A DNA stretch of 62,513 nt from Thermodesulfovibrio sp. N1 (GCF_001707915.1 NZ_MAVV01000004.1:1-62513), one strand, 5' to 3'. Shown: positions 37,022 to 47,922, counted from the stretch's first letter. A program made the numbers and translations. Notes: generated by a model from the sequence alone, not told the origin.

Positions 37022-38196
37022 GACAGCCTTCTTACTCTATAATAATATCTGTATTTTCTTGTCTTTGAAGTTGGTTGAATAAAAATTTTAGAATATCCAA
37101 CCTCTGAAGAAAATCGTGAAAGGTTTAGCAAAATCCCTACTGCCATAAGATTAACAACCAAAGATGAACCTCCATAACTTATAAATGGTAAAGGCAATCC
37201 CTTAGTAGGTGCTAATCCAGTTACAACTGCAAAATTTATCAGAGCTTGAAATGAAATCATAAGAGTAATTCCAGAAGCAAGAAAATAATTAAAGGGTTCT
37301 GTCTGTCTTAAAGCAATACTTAAACCTCTAATACATAACAAAAAGAAAAGAAAAACAACAGTAAAGGCACCTAAAAAGCCTAGTTCTTCACCAATATGAG
37401 CAAAAATAAAATCAGTATGTATCTCTGGCAAAAAAGCAAGTTTCTGTTTTCCCCCTCCCAATCCCTGACCAGTAAGTCCACCACTTCCCAGTGCTATCAA
37501 TGATTGAACAAGCTGAAATCCGCTTCCCTGAGGGTCTGCCCAGGGATCAAGAAATGAAGTTATTCTGCGCCATCGATAAGGTTCTCTGGCAAGATAAAAT
37601 ATTACAGGAATAGCCATTAAAAATGTTATCCCCATATATCTCAAGTTAGCTCCTGCAAGAAAAAGCATAGTAAAGGTAATTATTCCAAGGGTCAAGACTG
37701 CTCCGAAATCTGGCTGTTTGAGAAAAATTAGTTGAAATATTCCCATTACTCCAATTGGTATTAAAAAATTTTTAATGCTGTCTTTATTATAATCAGGGCG
37801 ACTTATATACCAAGCAAGAAAAAGAACCATTGCAAATTTTACAATCTCAGAGGGCTGAAAAGCACTTGGCCAAAGTTTGAGCCATCGTCTTGCACCTCCA
37901 GCGCTTACTCCTAATGGAGAGAAAACAAGAATTAACATAACAAAAGAGAGAATCAACAAAGGAAAGACAATCTTTTTTAAATTTGCAGGAGAAATAAAAA
38001 TAAATATAAACATTAAAAAAAATCCTATAAAAAGGGTAAATAACTGTTTCTGAAAATAAATCATTCCTCCTTTTTCCGCATATTTTGCTTTCACCGAAGC
38101 TAAAACAGAAGTTGAACTATAAACAGAAATAAGACCTATAATTATAAGGAAAATAACCGTAAATAAAATTGTCTTATCAATTGAGCCTTTATTCAT
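37018..38196 (-). CDS. ftsW: Peptidoglycan glycosyltransferase FtsW (SEDS)
   Basis: This SEDS-family polytopic membrane protein polymerises lipid II at the septum with FtsI. The 392 residues carry about ten hydrophobic segments and the conserved GGARRWLKL, FSPSEIVKF-like (FQPSEIVKFAMV), FAHIGEELGFLG and PFISYGGSS motifs. It overlaps murD and murG by 4 nt each. Confidence 0.96.
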   Translation of the reverse strand: MNKGSIDKTILFTVIFLIIIGLISVYSSTSVLASVKAKYAEKGGMIYFQKQLFTLFIGFFLMFIFIFISPANLKKIVFPLLILSFVMLILVFSPLGVSAGGARRWLKLWPSAFQPSEIVKFAMVLFLAWYISRPDYNKDSIKNFLIPIGVMGIFQLIFLKQPDFGAVLTLGIITFTMLFLAGANLRYMGITFLMAIPVIFYLAREPYRWRRITSFLDPWADPQGSGFQLVQSLIALGSGGLTGQGLGGGKQKLAFLPEIHTDFIFAHIGEELGFLGAFTVVFLFFLLCIRGLSIALRQTEPFNYFLASGITLMISFQALINFAVVTGLAPTKGLPLPFISYGGSSLVVNLMAVGILLNLSRFSSEVGYSKIFIQPTSKTRKYRYYYRVRRLS

Positions 38197-39641
38197 AGGG
38201 AATTCACAATCTCTTTAAATACCTCTCCACGATGTTCAAAATTTCTAAACATGTCAAAACTTGCACAACCTGGAGAAAGTAAAACTATGTCTCCCCTTTT
38301 AGCTTCCATCTTTGCTTTCATAACAGCAGATTTCATATCCTTTTCAAAATACGTTGGTACTAAATCACCTAAAATATCTGCTATTTTCTGACTTGCCTCA
38401 CCAATGAGTATTAAAGCTTTAACTTTCTTTGAAACAATTTCTCTCAAAACTGTAAAATCTCCGTCTTTATCCCTTCCACCCGCAATTAAAATAACTCCTC
38501 CTGTAAAACTTTCAAGAGATTTTTTAACTGCATCTACATTTGTTCCCTTAGAATCGTTTATATATGTAACTCCATCTATCTGTCTTACTATTTCCATTCG
38601 ATGCGGTAGTCCTGGAAATTCCTTTACAACTTCTTTAATGCTTTCTCCTTTACATCCAGCACAAAGGGCTAAAAGAGAAGATGCCATTATGTTTTCAATA
38701 TTATGAACTCCTCTAATTTTGAATGTATCTACTGGTAAAACAGTATTTTCCATTTCTTTTATAACAGAAACAGGAAGTTCTTCTCTTGCATTAAATCTTA
38801 TTGCGTTGTTTTCTAAAAAAGCACCATAGACTCTTTGTAATCTGCTGAAATATAATATATTTGGAAGTTTGCCCCTTCTTAAATAAACATCTCTTAAATG
38901 TTCTATTGTCGATACTGTATTTTTATCATCCATATTAAGAATAAGATAATCATGTCCATCCTGATTTTTAAAAATCCTGGCTTTTGCTTCAATATACTCC
39001 TTCATGTTTGAGTATCTATCCATATGATCTGGTGTTATATTTAAAATTGCAGCATATTGGGCTTTGAAATTTTTTATACCTTCAAGTTGAAAACTTGAAA
39101 GTTCAAGTACAAGGTAATCTAAATCGATATTATTATTTAACAATTGATAAACCACTTCTGCCATAGGAAGACCTATATTTCCTGCAAGGGAAACCTTTTT
39201 GCCATCCTTTTTTAAAAATTCGTACGTTAAAGTAGAAGTAGTTGATTTACCATTTGATCCTGTTATTCCAATTATCTGGATTTCTCTTTTTATTAAATTA
39301 AGTATATTCCAACTAAGTTCTATCTCTCCAATTACAGGAATACCTTTGTAAACTGCTGATACTATAGATGGTGTATTTAAAGGAACTCCAGGGCTTACAA
39401 CAACTAATTCAGCATCTTCTAAGGCTTCTGATGGATGCCCGCCATCTATTACTTTTTCTACTTTATTAGAAAGTTCATTTAAATCTTTTAAAATTTCATC
39501 TTTGCTTTTTTTATCATTAACTGTTAGTTTTGCGCCCAATAAAGAAAGTAATTTTACTACAGCCAACCCACTTTTACCTAATCCAACAACAGAAATATTT
39601 TTATTTTCAAAATCAGATAGATTTTGTATTATTGCTTGCAT
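38193..39641 (-). CDS. murD: UDP-N-acetylmuramoylalanine--D-glutamate ligase
   Basis: This ligase adds D-glutamate to the stem peptide. The 482 residues have an N-terminal Rossmann domain (VVGLGKSGLAVVKLL), P-loop GITGSNGKSTTSTL, LELSSFQLEGI and the C-terminal NDSKGTNVDAV motif. Its start lies within the last 29 nt of the carboxypeptidase gene, so the two are coupled. Slightly longer than usual in the central domain. Confidence 0.95.
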   Translation of the reverse strand: MQAIIQNLSDFENKNISVVGLGKSGLAVVKLLSLLGAKLTVNDKKSKDEILKDLNELSNKVEKVIDGGHPSEALEDAELVVVSPGVPLNTPSIVSAVYKGIPVIGEIELSWNILNLIKREIQIIGITGSNGKSTTSTLTYEFLKKDGKKVSLAGNIGLPMAEVVYQLLNNNIDLDYLVLELSSFQLEGIKNFKAQYAAILNITPDHMDRYSNMKEYIEAKARIFKNQDGHDYLILNMDDKNTVSTIEHLRDVYLRRGKLPNILYFSRLQRVYGAFLENNAIRFNAREELPVSVIKEMENTVLPVDTFKIRGVHNIENIMASSLLALCAGCKGESIKEVVKEFPGLPHRMEIVRQIDGVTYINDSKGTNVDAVKKSLESFTGGVILIAGGRDKDGDFTVLREIVSKKVKALILIGEASQKIADILGDLVPTYFEKDMKSAVMKAKMEAKRGDIVLLSPGCASFDMFRNFEHRGEVFKEIVNSL

Positions 39642-40602
39642 TTTTTGTCCTCTTATTTTTTAATTTTTTGCCTTTATTTTTTGAAGTTTTCTTGGATTTT
39701 ATTTTTTGTTTTTCAGCTATATTATTAACAGATTTATATGATGCCTTTACTATAGGTTTCTCTTCAGTTAAATGTACTATTGGCTCTCCTTTACCTGAAA
39801 GAATTGTATCTGCCTTAACTATAAGTTGTTGGGTATCTTGCCATAGTTTATCTCTATTAGCCTCTCCAAGAACAGCTGTATAAATAAGCCTGTTTCCAAC
39901 TCTTGAAGCACTTACAAAACAATGTTTAGCTGTTCTTGTATATCCTGTTTTACCTCCTATCATGTTGTCTTCTGACCATAAAAGATGATTCGTATTCTGA
40001 ATAAAATGTTCCCTACCTTCTTCTGACCTTACAAGATAAACGCGGGTATTGATTGCCTCTTTTATTAGAGGATATGAAAGGGCATGAGCCATTATTTTTG
40101 TTAAATCATAGGCTGTTGTATATTGTCCCTTCCCTGGCAATCCTGAAGAATTAACAAATCGAGTATCATTGGCTCCAATTTTTTTTACTTTATCATTCAT
40201 GAGTTTAACAAAATCTTTTTCATTCCCTGATACCGCCTCTGCTAAGGCAACTGTTGCACTATTTACTGAACGCATAAGTGCAAGATAAACAAGATCTCTT
40301 ACAGTATAAATCTCTCCAGCCGTTAATTTAGGTGATACACTTTGTGTTTTTGCAGCTTTATTAGAAATTTTTACCTTTTTTTCTGGTGAAAGATTTTCTA
40401 AAGCAACCATTGCAGTTACAAGTTTTGTCGTGCTTGCGGGTGCAAGTTTAAGATGGGGATTTTTTCCATATAATATCTTCCCTGTCTGGGCATCAACTGC
40501 AACTGCACTGGGAGCTGTAATTTCTTCAGCTAAAGCAAAATTAAAGAAGATAAAAACCATAAATGCAGATAAAAAAGCTCTAAAAAACATTTTTACTTTC
40601 AT
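39613..40602 (-). CDS. D-alanyl-D-alanine carboxypeptidase (peptidase S11, PBP5/DacA-like)
   Basis: This exported low-molecular-mass penicillin-binding protein trims terminal D-Ala. It has a signal peptide (cleavage near residue 25, ALAEE), then the catalytic SxxK S57-T-T-K60, an SxN (RSVNSA) and KTG (IGGKTGYT). The 329 residues lack the usual PBP5 C-terminal beta domain and amphipathic anchor. Instead they end in a strongly basic Lys/Asn-rich tail. It sits between mraY (4 nt gap) and murD (29 nt overlap), an unusual place inside the dcw cluster. Confidence 0.9.
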   Translation of the reverse strand: MKVKMFFRAFLSAFMVFIFFNFALAEEITAPSAVAVDAQTGKILYGKNPHLKLAPASTTKLVTAMVALENLSPEKKVKISNKAAKTQSVSPKLTAGEIYTVRDLVYLALMRSVNSATVALAEAVSGNEKDFVKLMNDKVKKIGANDTRFVNSSGLPGKGQYTTAYDLTKIMAHALSYPLIKEAINTRVYLVRSEEGREHFIQNTNHLLWSEDNMIGGKTGYTRTAKHCFVSASRVGNRLIYTAVLGEANRDKLWQDTQQLIVKADTILSGKGEPIVHLTEEKPIVKASYKSVNNIAEKQKIKSKKTSKNKGKKLKNKRTKNASNNTKSI

Positions 40603-40606
40603 TGTA

Positions 40607-41692
40607 TCACCTCAGTTTTAAAGTTAAAAGACTTAATAAGGCAAGTATGATACCTATTATCCAAAATCTTACAATAACTTTTGGTTCTGGCAATTTTTTC
40701 AATTCAAAATGATGGTGAAGGGGTGCCATTCTGAAGATTCTTTTACCACCAGTTAGTTTAAAATAACCAACCTGAAGAATTACAGATAAAGCTTCAACTA
40801 CAAAAATTCCACCAACAAGGGCAAGGACAATTTCGTGTTTTGTAATGACTGCAAGAGTACCAAGGGCTCCTCCAAGGCTTAAAGAGCCCACATCTCCCAT
40901 AAAAACCTCTGCGGGATAAGCATTATACCACAAGAAACCTAAGCAGGCTCCAAGCATTGCTCCACAGAAAACAGCAAGTTCACTTGTTCCTGGTATATAA
41001 AGAACATAAAGATATTTGGCAAACACAGCATGTCCTGATACATAAAGAAGTACTGCATTAACAATTGATGCGATTCCAACAAGTCCTGTAGCCAATCCAT
41101 CCATACCATCAGTAAGATTTACTGCATTTGATGCTCCAACAATTACAAAAATTGCGAAAGGAATGTAAAATAATCCTAAATCTATAAGCCATTGTTTAAA
41201 AAATGGGATACTTAAAACGGTTGTATATGGATCTTTTGGATTAAAATATAAAAAAAGTGTAATTGCTGATGCTAAAACAATTTGAGCAATTAATTTATAT
41301 CGACCAGGCAATCCTTTATAATTTCTCTTTGATACCTTTAAATAGTCATCGATAAATCCTATTAGTCCAAATCCCAAAAAACTCAAAAACATTATCCACA
41401 TATAATGATTTCTTAAATTGCCCCATAATAGCACTGAAACAAGAATAGAGCCAATAATTATAATTCCTCCCATTGTAGGAGTTCCTTCTTTTTTTAAATG
41501 ACTTTTTGGTCCATCATCTCTTATGTGCTGAGTTAAACTGAGACTTCTCAACCATCTGATACAAGCTGGAGCAATTAAAAAGGTAACAAAAAATGATGTA
41601 AGTATGGCAAGTAAGGTCCGAAAAGTTATATATCTAAAAACATTAAATACCGAAATTTGATCACTAAAACTGTAAAGCACTTCGTATAACAT
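40607..41692 (-). CDS. mraY: Phospho-N-acetylmuramoyl-pentapeptide transferase
   Basis: This integral membrane enzyme forms lipid I. The 361 residues have about ten hydrophobic helices with MraY motifs [40 protein letters not shown] and the HHH-type APLHHHFE. The length is exactly typical. 2 nt after murF. Confidence 0.97.
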   Translation of the reverse strand: MLYEVLYSFSDQISVFNVFRYITFRTLLAILTSFFVTFLIAPACIRWLRSLSLTQHIRDDGPKSHLKKEGTPTMGGIIIIGSILVSVLLWGNLRNHYMWIMFLSFLGFGLIGFIDDYLKVSKRNYKGLPGRYKLIAQIVLASAITLFLYFNPKDPYTTVLSIPFFKQWLIDLGLFYIPFAIFVIVGASNAVNLTDGMDGLATGLVGIASIVNAVLLYVSGHAVFAKYLYVLYIPGTSELAVFCGAMLGACLGFLWYNAYPAEVFMGDVGSLSLGGALGTLAVITKHEIVLALVGGIFVVEALSVILQVGYFKLTGGKRIFRMAPLHHHFELKKLPEPKVIVRFWIIGIILALLSLLTLKLR

Positions 41693-41694
41693 TG

Positions 41695-43029
41695 TCAGTT
41701 ACCTTTCTTTATAATTTCAAGAATTTTTTCCATTTTCATAGCTCTCGAACCCTTAATTAATAAAAGATGAGGTCCTCTAAAATTTCTATTAATAAATTCT
41801 CCGGCTTCCTCTGCTGTATCAAAAACCTGTCCATTGACATATCTTAATGCATTTTTAATAAACTTTCCCACCCCTATAAAGTGTTCTATATCGTAATCCC
41901 TTAACCAAATACCTAATTGCTCATGGGCATGTTCAGAAAACTCTCCAAGTTCCAACATATCACCTAAAACTGCTACAGCTGGTATTCCCTTTTTCCGTCT
42001 TGAAAGCTCCTGCAATGCCACTTTCATAGAAGAGGGATTGGCATTATAGGCATCAAAGAATATTTCAAAATCGCCTACTTTAATGATTTCCCCACGCATT
42101 TTAACTGGAACAAATGTCTCTGCTACTTTCTTTATTGAACATTGAGATACTCCAAAATGTAAGGCAACTGTAGCAGATGCAACAGTATTATACACATTGT
42201 ATAAGCCAACTAAGGATATACTTATAGGAAAACTTGCAATATCGGTATTAAAGACAAATTCAATGTGATCATCCACAAAATTTATATCAGATGCTTTAAA
42301 TTCACAATTTTCACCTATCCCAAAGGTTATAACTTTACCTCGAAAATATTTCAATCCCTCCATTAGAAAATGATCATCTCCATTTGCAAAAACAGTATGA
42401 ACAAAGGGAAGTACTTCAAGTTCTCCATCTCTTACACCCTCAAGGGATCCAAATCCTTCAATGTGTTCGTATCCTATATTTGTAATTAAAGCATACTGAG
42501 GATTTACTATCTCACAAAGTTCTCTTATATCTCCCTTTCTATTTGTTCCAAGCTCAAGAACCATTATTTCTGTATCCTGCTGTATTTTACTTATACAAAG
42601 AGGCACACCAATAATATTATTAAAATTTCCCTCTGTTTTTAAAACTTTGTATTTTTCTGAAAGAAAATGGTAAAGTAACTCCTTTGTTGTTGTCTTTCCA
42701 TTACTTCCTACGACAGCAATAACTTTTCCCTTAAATTGCTTTCTTAAATATTTTGCAAGTGACTTTAAAGCTTCAAGTGTATCTTCAACTTTTATTACTG
42801 TTTTTCCATGAAAATCTATATTTATTTCCTTTGATATTACAGCACCGGAAGCTCTTGTAAGAGCTTCTTCCAAAAATTCATGTCCATCTCTTTTTAAACC
42901 CTTTAATGCAAAAAATATTTCACCTTCACCTATGGTTCTCGTATCAATCGAAGCAGAGGTAAAAACAGTGTTCCCCTCCGATAAAACTTTACCATTTGTC
43001 GCCTTAAGTAAATCATCCAAACTGAACAT
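41695..43029 (-). CDS. murF: UDP-MurNAc-tripeptide--D-Ala-D-Ala ligase
   Basis: This Mur ligase adds the D-Ala-D-Ala dipeptide produced by Ddl. The 444 residues show [19 protein letters not shown]-loop [24 protein letters not shown] and [11 protein letters not shown]. Ends 2 nt before mraY; starts 4 nt after murE. Confidence 0.95.
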   Translation of the reverse strand: MFSLDDLLKATNGKVLSEGNTVFTSASIDTRTIGEGEIFFALKGLKRDGHEFLEEALTRASGAVISKEINIDFHGKTVIKVEDTLEALKSLAKYLRKQFKGKVIAVVGSNGKTTTKELLYHFLSEKYKVLKTEGNFNNIIGVPLCISKIQQDTEIMVLELGTNRKGDIRELCEIVNPQYALITNIGYEHIEGFGSLEGVRDGELEVLPFVHTVFANGDDHFLMEGLKYFRGKVITFGIGENCEFKASDINFVDDHIEFVFNTDIASFPISISLVGLYNVYNTVASATVALHFGVSQCSIKKVAETFVPVKMRGEIIKVGDFEIFFDAYNANPSSMKVALQELSRRKKGIPAVAVLGDMLELGEFSEHAHEQLGIWLRDYDIEHFIGVGKFIKNALRYVNGQVFDTAEEAGEFINRNFRGPHLLLIKGSRAMKMEKILEIIKKGN

Positions 43030-43033
43030 TAAT

Positions 43034-44512
43034 TTAACCTCTATTCTTTAAGAATTCTATTAATACTTCTTTATCACTAAAGGGATATCTGAGACCTTCT
43101 ATTTCTTGATAATCTTCATGTCCTTTACCTGCAACAATTAAAATATCTCCTCTTTTACAAATTTGTATTCCGATCTTAAGAGCATCTTTTCTATCCTGAA
43201 CAACAATATAATTATCAAGAGCAATCCCTTCCTCGATGTCTTTTATAATTTCTCGTGGTTTTTCCCATCTTGGATTATCTGAGGTAATAATTACATAGTC
43301 ACTTAATTCTGTTGCTATTTTCCCCATCTGAGGTCTTTTACCCCTGTCACGATTACCACCGCAACCAAATATTGTAATAATTCTACCATCCTTTGAAATC
43401 TGATCTTTTAATTTTCTTACACTTTGTAATAGCCTCTCAAGAGCATCAGGAGTGTGAGCATAATCAACAAAGACTAAGAAATCCTGTCCTTGATTAATAT
43501 TTTCAAATCTTCCAGCTGGAGCAGTTGCTTTCATTAAAGCAGACTTAATAATTTCAAGTGGAATATCTAAAGCCAAGGCTACAGCTATTGCGCTAAGGAT
43601 GTTGTATATATTTGGTATTCCTAAAAGGGAAGACTTTATTGAAAAATCTTTATTGCCATCAATTAATAAATCAAGTTCTGTACCATCAAACATCAATTTA
43701 TAATTTTTCACATATATGTTTGCTTCCTTATTTTCAATGGAATATAAAATTTTTCTTCTATCTGTTTCCTTTGAAAGTCTTTTTCCATATTCATCATCAA
43801 TATTTATTATAGCTAATCCATCTTTTTTTAATAGCTCTGTAAAAAGCCTCTTTTTAGCTAAATAGTAATCTTCCATATCTTTATGAAAATCAAGATGATC
43901 TCTTGAGAGATTTGTAAATACTGCTACATCAAATTCGGTATAATCAACTCTCTTAAGAGCAAGGGCATGAGAAGATACTTCAGAAATAACATATTCAACG
44001 CCTCTATTATACATCTCATAAAGAAGCTGTTGAAATTCCCGTGCCTCTGGAGTTGTATGAACTGCTTTTCTTTCTTCATCATCAATTAAATATTTTATAG
44101 TTCCAATCAATCCTGTTCTTTTACAATATTCCCGAAGAATTTCCCTTATGAGATAGGATGTTGTTGTTTTGCCATTGGTGCCTGTGATTCCAATCATTTT
44201 CATTTTCTGGGAAGGATTATTAAAAAATCTTGAAGATATCCATGCAAGAGCATCTCTTGAATCGAAAACAGCAATCCAAGTAATATTTGAATTTGGTATA
44301 GGAAAAAATCTTCCCTTTTCATATACTACAGCCTTAGCTCCTGCCTTTATTGCTTCTTCTATAAAATTATGTCCATCAATATTTTGTCCAGAAATAGCAA
44401 TAAACAGACTTCCATTGTCTACTTCTTTTGAATTGTAATGAACAGAATTTATTTGTATGTCAATATTTCCTAAAATCTCAAAATCATCTCTTATAAGTTC
44501 TGAAAGCATCAT
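43034..44512 (-). CDS. murE: UDP-MurNAc-L-Ala-D-Glu--meso-DAP ligase
   Basis: This ligase adds the third stem residue. The 492 residues show P-loop GITGTNGKTTTSY, the carbamylated-Lys region and the specificity motif DNPRW. DNPR is the signature of meso-diaminopimelate-adding enzymes, so this organism makes DAP-type peptidoglycan (family knowledge applied to the visible motif). The start overlaps ftsI by 4 nt. Confidence 0.96.
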   Translation of the reverse strand: MMLSELIRDDFEILGNIDIQINSVHYNSKEVDNGSLFIAISGQNIDGHNFIEEAIKAGAKAVVYEKGRFFPIPNSNITWIAVFDSRDALAWISSRFFNNPSQKMKMIGITGTNGKTTTSYLIREILREYCKRTGLIGTIKYLIDDEERKAVHTTPEAREFQQLLYEMYNRGVEYVISEVSSHALALKRVDYTEFDVAVFTNLSRDHLDFHKDMEDYYLAKKRLFTELLKKDGLAIINIDDEYGKRLSKETDRRKILYSIENKEANIYVKNYKLMFDGTELDLLIDGNKDFSIKSSLLGIPNIYNILSAIAVALALDIPLEIIKSALMKATAPAGRFENINQGQDFLVFVDYAHTPDALERLLQSVRKLKDQISKDGRIITIFGCGGNRDRGKRPQMGKIATELSDYVIITSDNPRWEKPREIIKDIEEGIALDNYIVVQDRKDALKIGIQICKRGDILIVAGKGHEDYQEIEGLRYPFSDKEVLIEFLKNRG

Positions 44513-46236
44513 CTTGCCACAGCCACCTTTTTACTGTTTTCATTATTTAATGTAATAATTAATCCTTTTTCTTTTGCATCATCTCTTGGTACATTGAGAT
44601 AAGATAGAGCTTCATCAGATATTGCTTTAAATACCGGTGCTGCAACAACTCCTCCATAATGAGCTCCTACTGGATCATGAATAACAACTATCAGAGCAAT
44701 TCTTGGTGACTCAGCAGGGATAAATCCTACAAAGGAACTTACAAATTTATCTTTCGAATATCTTTTAATTTTAGGATCATATTTTTGGGCAGTACCGGTT
44801 TTACCTGCCACATTATTTCCATCAATTTTAGCTGTCCTTGCTGTACCACCTTCCTCAGTTACCTTTTTAAGAATTTCTCTCATTTTTAGTGCTGTATTTT
44901 CAGATAAAATTTTTTCTCTTTTTATAACAGCCTTGAATAAAATATTTCCATCGGGAGAACGGATTTCAGATACTACAAAGGGTTTTACAAGATAACCTCC
45001 ATTTGCAATAGCTGAATAGGCTCTTAAAACCTGTAATGGGGTAACCCCAACTTCCTGTCCAATTGAAACTGCTCCTATAGAAGTTCCAGACCATTTATTG
45101 GGATTTCTTACATATCCAGCAATCTCTCCTGGTAAGTCTATCCCTGTTTTTTCACCAAAACCAAACTTTTTTATATAATGATAGAGCTTTTCTTTACCGA
45201 GCATAAGGGCAATTTTTATTGTACCAACATTCGATGATTTTTGAACAACTTCCTCAAAAGAAAGAACTCCATTTTTGTGAACATCTTTAATTTTTTTACC
45301 TCCTACTTCAATAAAACCTGCGGAACAATCAAACTTTGTAGAAGGTTTCACAATCCCTTCTTCAAGAGCTGCTGAGGCAGTAACAATCTTAAATGTAGAG
45401 CCCGGTTCATATAGGTCTGTAAGTGCACGATTTCTTACTGCATCCATATTTTTTATTGTTTTTAAATCATTGGGATTATAGGTTGGTCTATTTGCCAAGG
45501 CAAGAATTTCACCTGTAAAGGGATCCATCATTATTGCTGTTGCTGAAGAAGCTCGCCATTTAGCCATTGCTTCATCAAGATGTTTTTCAACAATATACTG
45601 TAATCCTTCATCAATTGTTATAAAAATATCATTACCTTTTATATCTGGATAGATTCCGTCAGAAAGCTTTTTACCTGAAGCATCTCTCAAAACAATTTTT
45701 GAACTTTTCTGTGCCTTAAGATATCTGTCATAGAGTCTTTCTAAACCCTCAACTCCTTCCTCATCAATATTTACAAAGCCTATTACATGGGAAGCAATAT
45801 TTCCCTTTGGATAATATCTTGTATGTTCAGTAATAAAGCCTACTCCTTCAAGTTTCATATTTTTAATTTTTTGAACTAATTCATCATCCATCTTTCTCTT
45901 TACCCATAAAAATCTCTTATTATTTGCATAATTAACTATTTGCTGATAATTAACTTTCAGATAATTATTAAGAATATTATTAATCGCTTCCTGATTTTTT
46001 ATCATTACAGGATCAATATACAAAGACTCCTTTTCTAATGAAATAGCAAGCTCTCTTCCCCTTCGATCATATATATTACCTCTTTTGGGAATTATGTCTT
46101 CCTTCTTTACTTGTTGAATTTTTGCTCTCTCAAGATAAACTTCATGTTCAACAAACATGATCAAAAAAAGACGAAATATAATTAAAAGAAAACATAAAAC
46201 AATTAAAGATTTAAGAATTTTTAATCTTGAATGCAT
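44509..46236 (-). CDS. ftsI: Septal transpeptidase FtsI (PBP3)
   Basis: This class B penicillin-binding protein cross-links septal peptidoglycan. It has an N-terminal membrane helix (about 8-28), a dimerisation/pedestal domain (RGNIYDRRGRELA), then the transpeptidase with SxxK in EPGSTFKIV, SxN in KSSNVGT and KTG in AGKTGTAQK. The 575 residues are complete and no PASTA repeats are present. 2 nt after ftsL. Confidence 0.95.
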   Translation of the reverse strand: MHSRLKILKSLIVLCFLLIIFRLFLIMFVEHEVYLERAKIQQVKKEDIIPKRGNIYDRRGRELAISLEKESLYIDPVMIKNQEAINNILNNYLKVNYQQIVNYANNKRFLWVKRKMDDELVQKIKNMKLEGVGFITEHTRYYPKGNIASHVIGFVNIDEEGVEGLERLYDRYLKAQKSSKIVLRDASGKKLSDGIYPDIKGNDIFITIDEGLQYIVEKHLDEAMAKWRASSATAIMMDPFTGEILALANRPTYNPNDLKTIKNMDAVRNRALTDLYEPGSTFKIVTASAALEEGIVKPSTKFDCSAGFIEVGGKKIKDVHKNGVLSFEEVVQKSSNVGTIKIALMLGKEKLYHYIKKFGFGEKTGIDLPGEIAGYVRNPNKWSGTSIGAVSIGQEVGVTPLQVLRAYSAIANGGYLVKPFVVSEIRSPDGNILFKAVIKREKILSENTALKMREILKKVTEEGGTARTAKIDGNNVAGKTGTAQKYDPKIKRYSKDKFVSSFVGFIPAESPRIALIVVIHDPVGAHYGGVVAAPVFKAISDEALSYLNVPRDDAKEKGLIITLNNENSKKVAVAR

Positions 46237-46238
46237 AT

Positions 46239-46568
46239 TTAATCTCTGCGATTAAAACTTACCTTATTAATAGAAGGCTCAATATTCTTTGTAACATATA
46301 CAACTTTATTCCTGTCAGGGAATTGAAATTCTGTTAAACCGTTCTGTTCAACTTTTGCAATAGAAGTAAGAGAAGACTTTTCAGCAATTAAGACCTTTTG
46401 TTCTCTAATAAGATATTTCTTTTTTTCCTCAAGCTGGCTTAGCCTGTATTCAATTGTAATAACATTAGATCTAATCCAAAGTATGGCAAAAATTGAAACA
46501 ACTGTAAGAAAAATTAATAAAACCTGAATTAAATAAAATCCCTTGCCTCCATAACATATTTTACTCAT
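46239..46568 (-). CDS. ftsL: Cell division protein FtsL-like
   Basis: This 109-residue bitopic protein has one transmembrane helix (about 10-31, [19 protein letters not shown]) followed by a coiled coil ([23 protein letters not shown]). FtsL sequences are poorly conserved. The call rests on topology, size and the position between rsmH and ftsI, which is canonical. Its start overlaps rsmH by 4 nt. Confidence 0.82.
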   Translation of the reverse strand: MSKICYGGKGFYLIQVLLIFLTVVSIFAILWIRSNVITIEYRLSQLEEKKKYLIREQKVLIAEKSSLTSIAKVEQNGLTEFQFPDRNKVVYVTKNIEPSINKVSFNRRD

Positions 46569-47434
46569 AATTTTTCACCTCCTCTCAATCTCGCACTTCT
46601 TGCTGAAGGGTTTTTAGTTATTTCTTCAAGAGAAGGTACAAGAGGTTTTTTAGTAATAATCCTTAATGTATTCTTTCTTTCCTCATCTCTGAAAAAATTT
46701 TTTACAACTCTGTCTTCACCTGAATGGTAAGAAATTACACAAATTCTGCCACCACGATTTAAAACTTCCAAAGCCTGCCTTAATCCTTCTGTGAGTTCTT
46801 CAAGTTCTTTGTTTACTTCAATTCGTATTGCCTGAAAAACCCTTGTGGCAGGATGAATCTTATCTTTTTTGGTCACTATTTTTTTTATCAAATTAGCCAA
46901 TTCTCTGCATGTATCAATTGTTTTTTTACTTCTTTGTCTGACAATTTCACGGGCAATTCTTCTTGCAAAAGGTTCGTCACCATATTCAGTAAATATCTTT
47001 ATTAGCGTCTTTTCTGGATACCTGTTTACAACTTCCCATGCAGTAAGACTCTCGGAATTGTCCATCCTCATATCAAGTTTTTCTTCTGAGTGAAAACTAA
47101 ATCCTCTTGATAAATCTTTAAGTTGCAACATAGAAACACCTAAATCGAAAACAATTCCGTCAATTTCTTCAATATTAAGTTCTGATAAAGTATCCTTTAA
47201 CTGAGAAAATTTTGCCTGTTTTATTAAAATTCTTTTGTCACTTAAAATATCTTTTACACAGGCAATAGCTGATTCATCTCTGTCAAGACCTATTATTCTT
47301 CCATTATTACCGAGTTTCTTAAGGATTTCTGCTGAATGACCACCACACCCTAAAGTTGCATCTACATATATTCCATCTTCTTTAGGATTGAGAATTTTAA
47401 TAACTTCCTTTACCATTACTGGTGTATGAATCAT
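46565..47434 (-). CDS. rsmH: 16S rRNA (cytosine-N4-1402) methyltransferase
   Basis: This SAM-dependent methylase acts on C1402 in the ribosomal P site. I chose the ATG at 47434 (289 aa, [12 protein letters not shown]) because the family starts there. The open frame extends 40 codons upstream into mraZ without similarity. Motifs are [15 protein letters not shown] (SAM), [10 protein letters not shown] and [16 protein letters not shown]. It starts 1 nt after the mraZ stop. Confidence 0.94.
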   Translation of the reverse strand: MIHTPVMVKEVIKILNPKEDGIYVDATLGCGGHSAEILKKLGNNGRIIGLDRDESAIACVKDILSDKRILIKQAKFSQLKDTLSELNIEEIDGIVFDLGVSMLQLKDLSRGFSFHSEEKLDMRMDNSESLTAWEVVNRYPEKTLIKIFTEYGDEPFARRIAREIVRQRSKKTIDTCRELANLIKKIVTKKDKIHPATRVFQAIRIEVNKELEELTEGLRQALEVLNRGGRICVISYHSGEDRVVKNFFRDEERKNTLRIITKKPLVPSLEEITKNPSARSARLRGGEKL

Positions 47435-47435
47435 T

Positions 47436-47891
47436 TTATAATCCGTACTTTGCAAGACCATCTTGTATCCTCTTAATATCAACCTTTGTTGGGTCAGTAA
47501 TACTATCCCATGTTGACTTATCCCATATTTCAATCCTTTCAATCTGACCGACAATTACAACCTCTGAATTAATTCCAGCATCTTGTCTGTGTTCATAGGG
47601 AATAAGAATCCTTCCCTGTTTATCCAATTCAGAGGGAATTGCTGAAGCTATAACTCTTCTTAAAAAGTACATTACCGCTTCATCAGACTTCGGAAGCTGC
47701 CTTATTTTTTCTTCAATTTTTATCCATTCTTCAAGAGGATAAAGATGTAAGGCTTTATCAAAGGGAGCATTTGTAAGATAAAGTTTACCTGAAGTATATC
47801 TATTTGCCAGAACCTCTCTTAAGGAGGCTGGTAAAATAACTCTTCCCTTTTGATCAAGATTATGGTAATATTTTCCTATGAAAGATATCAT
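47436..47891 (-). CDS. mraZ: Transcriptional regulator MraZ
   Basis: This AbrB/SpoVT-like regulator controls the dcw cluster. From the ATG at 47891 it is 151 aa and shows two SpoVT-AbrB repeats ([22 protein letters not shown] and [21 protein letters not shown]). The longer frame from 47921 would run through the operator and is unlikely. It is the first gene of the minus-strand run and is preceded by three GTGG repeats at 10 nt spacing. Confidence 0.95.
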   Translation of the reverse strand: MISFIGKYYHNLDQKGRVILPASLREVLANRYTSGKLYLTNAPFDKALHLYPLEEWIKIEEKIRQLPKSDEAVMYFLRRVIASAIPSELDKQGRILIPYEHRQDAGINSEVVIVGQIERIEIWDKSTWDSITDPTKVDIKRIQDGLAKYGL

Positions 47892-47894
47892 GTT

Positions 47895-47918
47895 CCACTT
47901 TCCACCACTATTTACCAC
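47895..47918 (-). promoter_or_regulatory. MraZ operator: three GTGG repeats at 10 bp spacing
   Basis: On the coding strand GTGG occurs at 47918-47915, 47908-47905 and 47898-47895, exactly one DNA turn apart, the last ending 3 nt before the mraZ ATG. MraZ binds tandem 10 bp repeats with a TGG/GTG core upstream of its own gene. A repeat array at the right place makes autoregulation very likely. The last unit also lies where the ribosome would bind. Confidence 0.8.
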
Positions 47919-47922
47919 CAAT

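Noticed and set aside
47892-47921. Longer N-terminus of MraZ
   Set aside because: Those bases hold the GTGG repeat operator, and MraZ proteins start at the M-x-F-x-G motif found at 47891.
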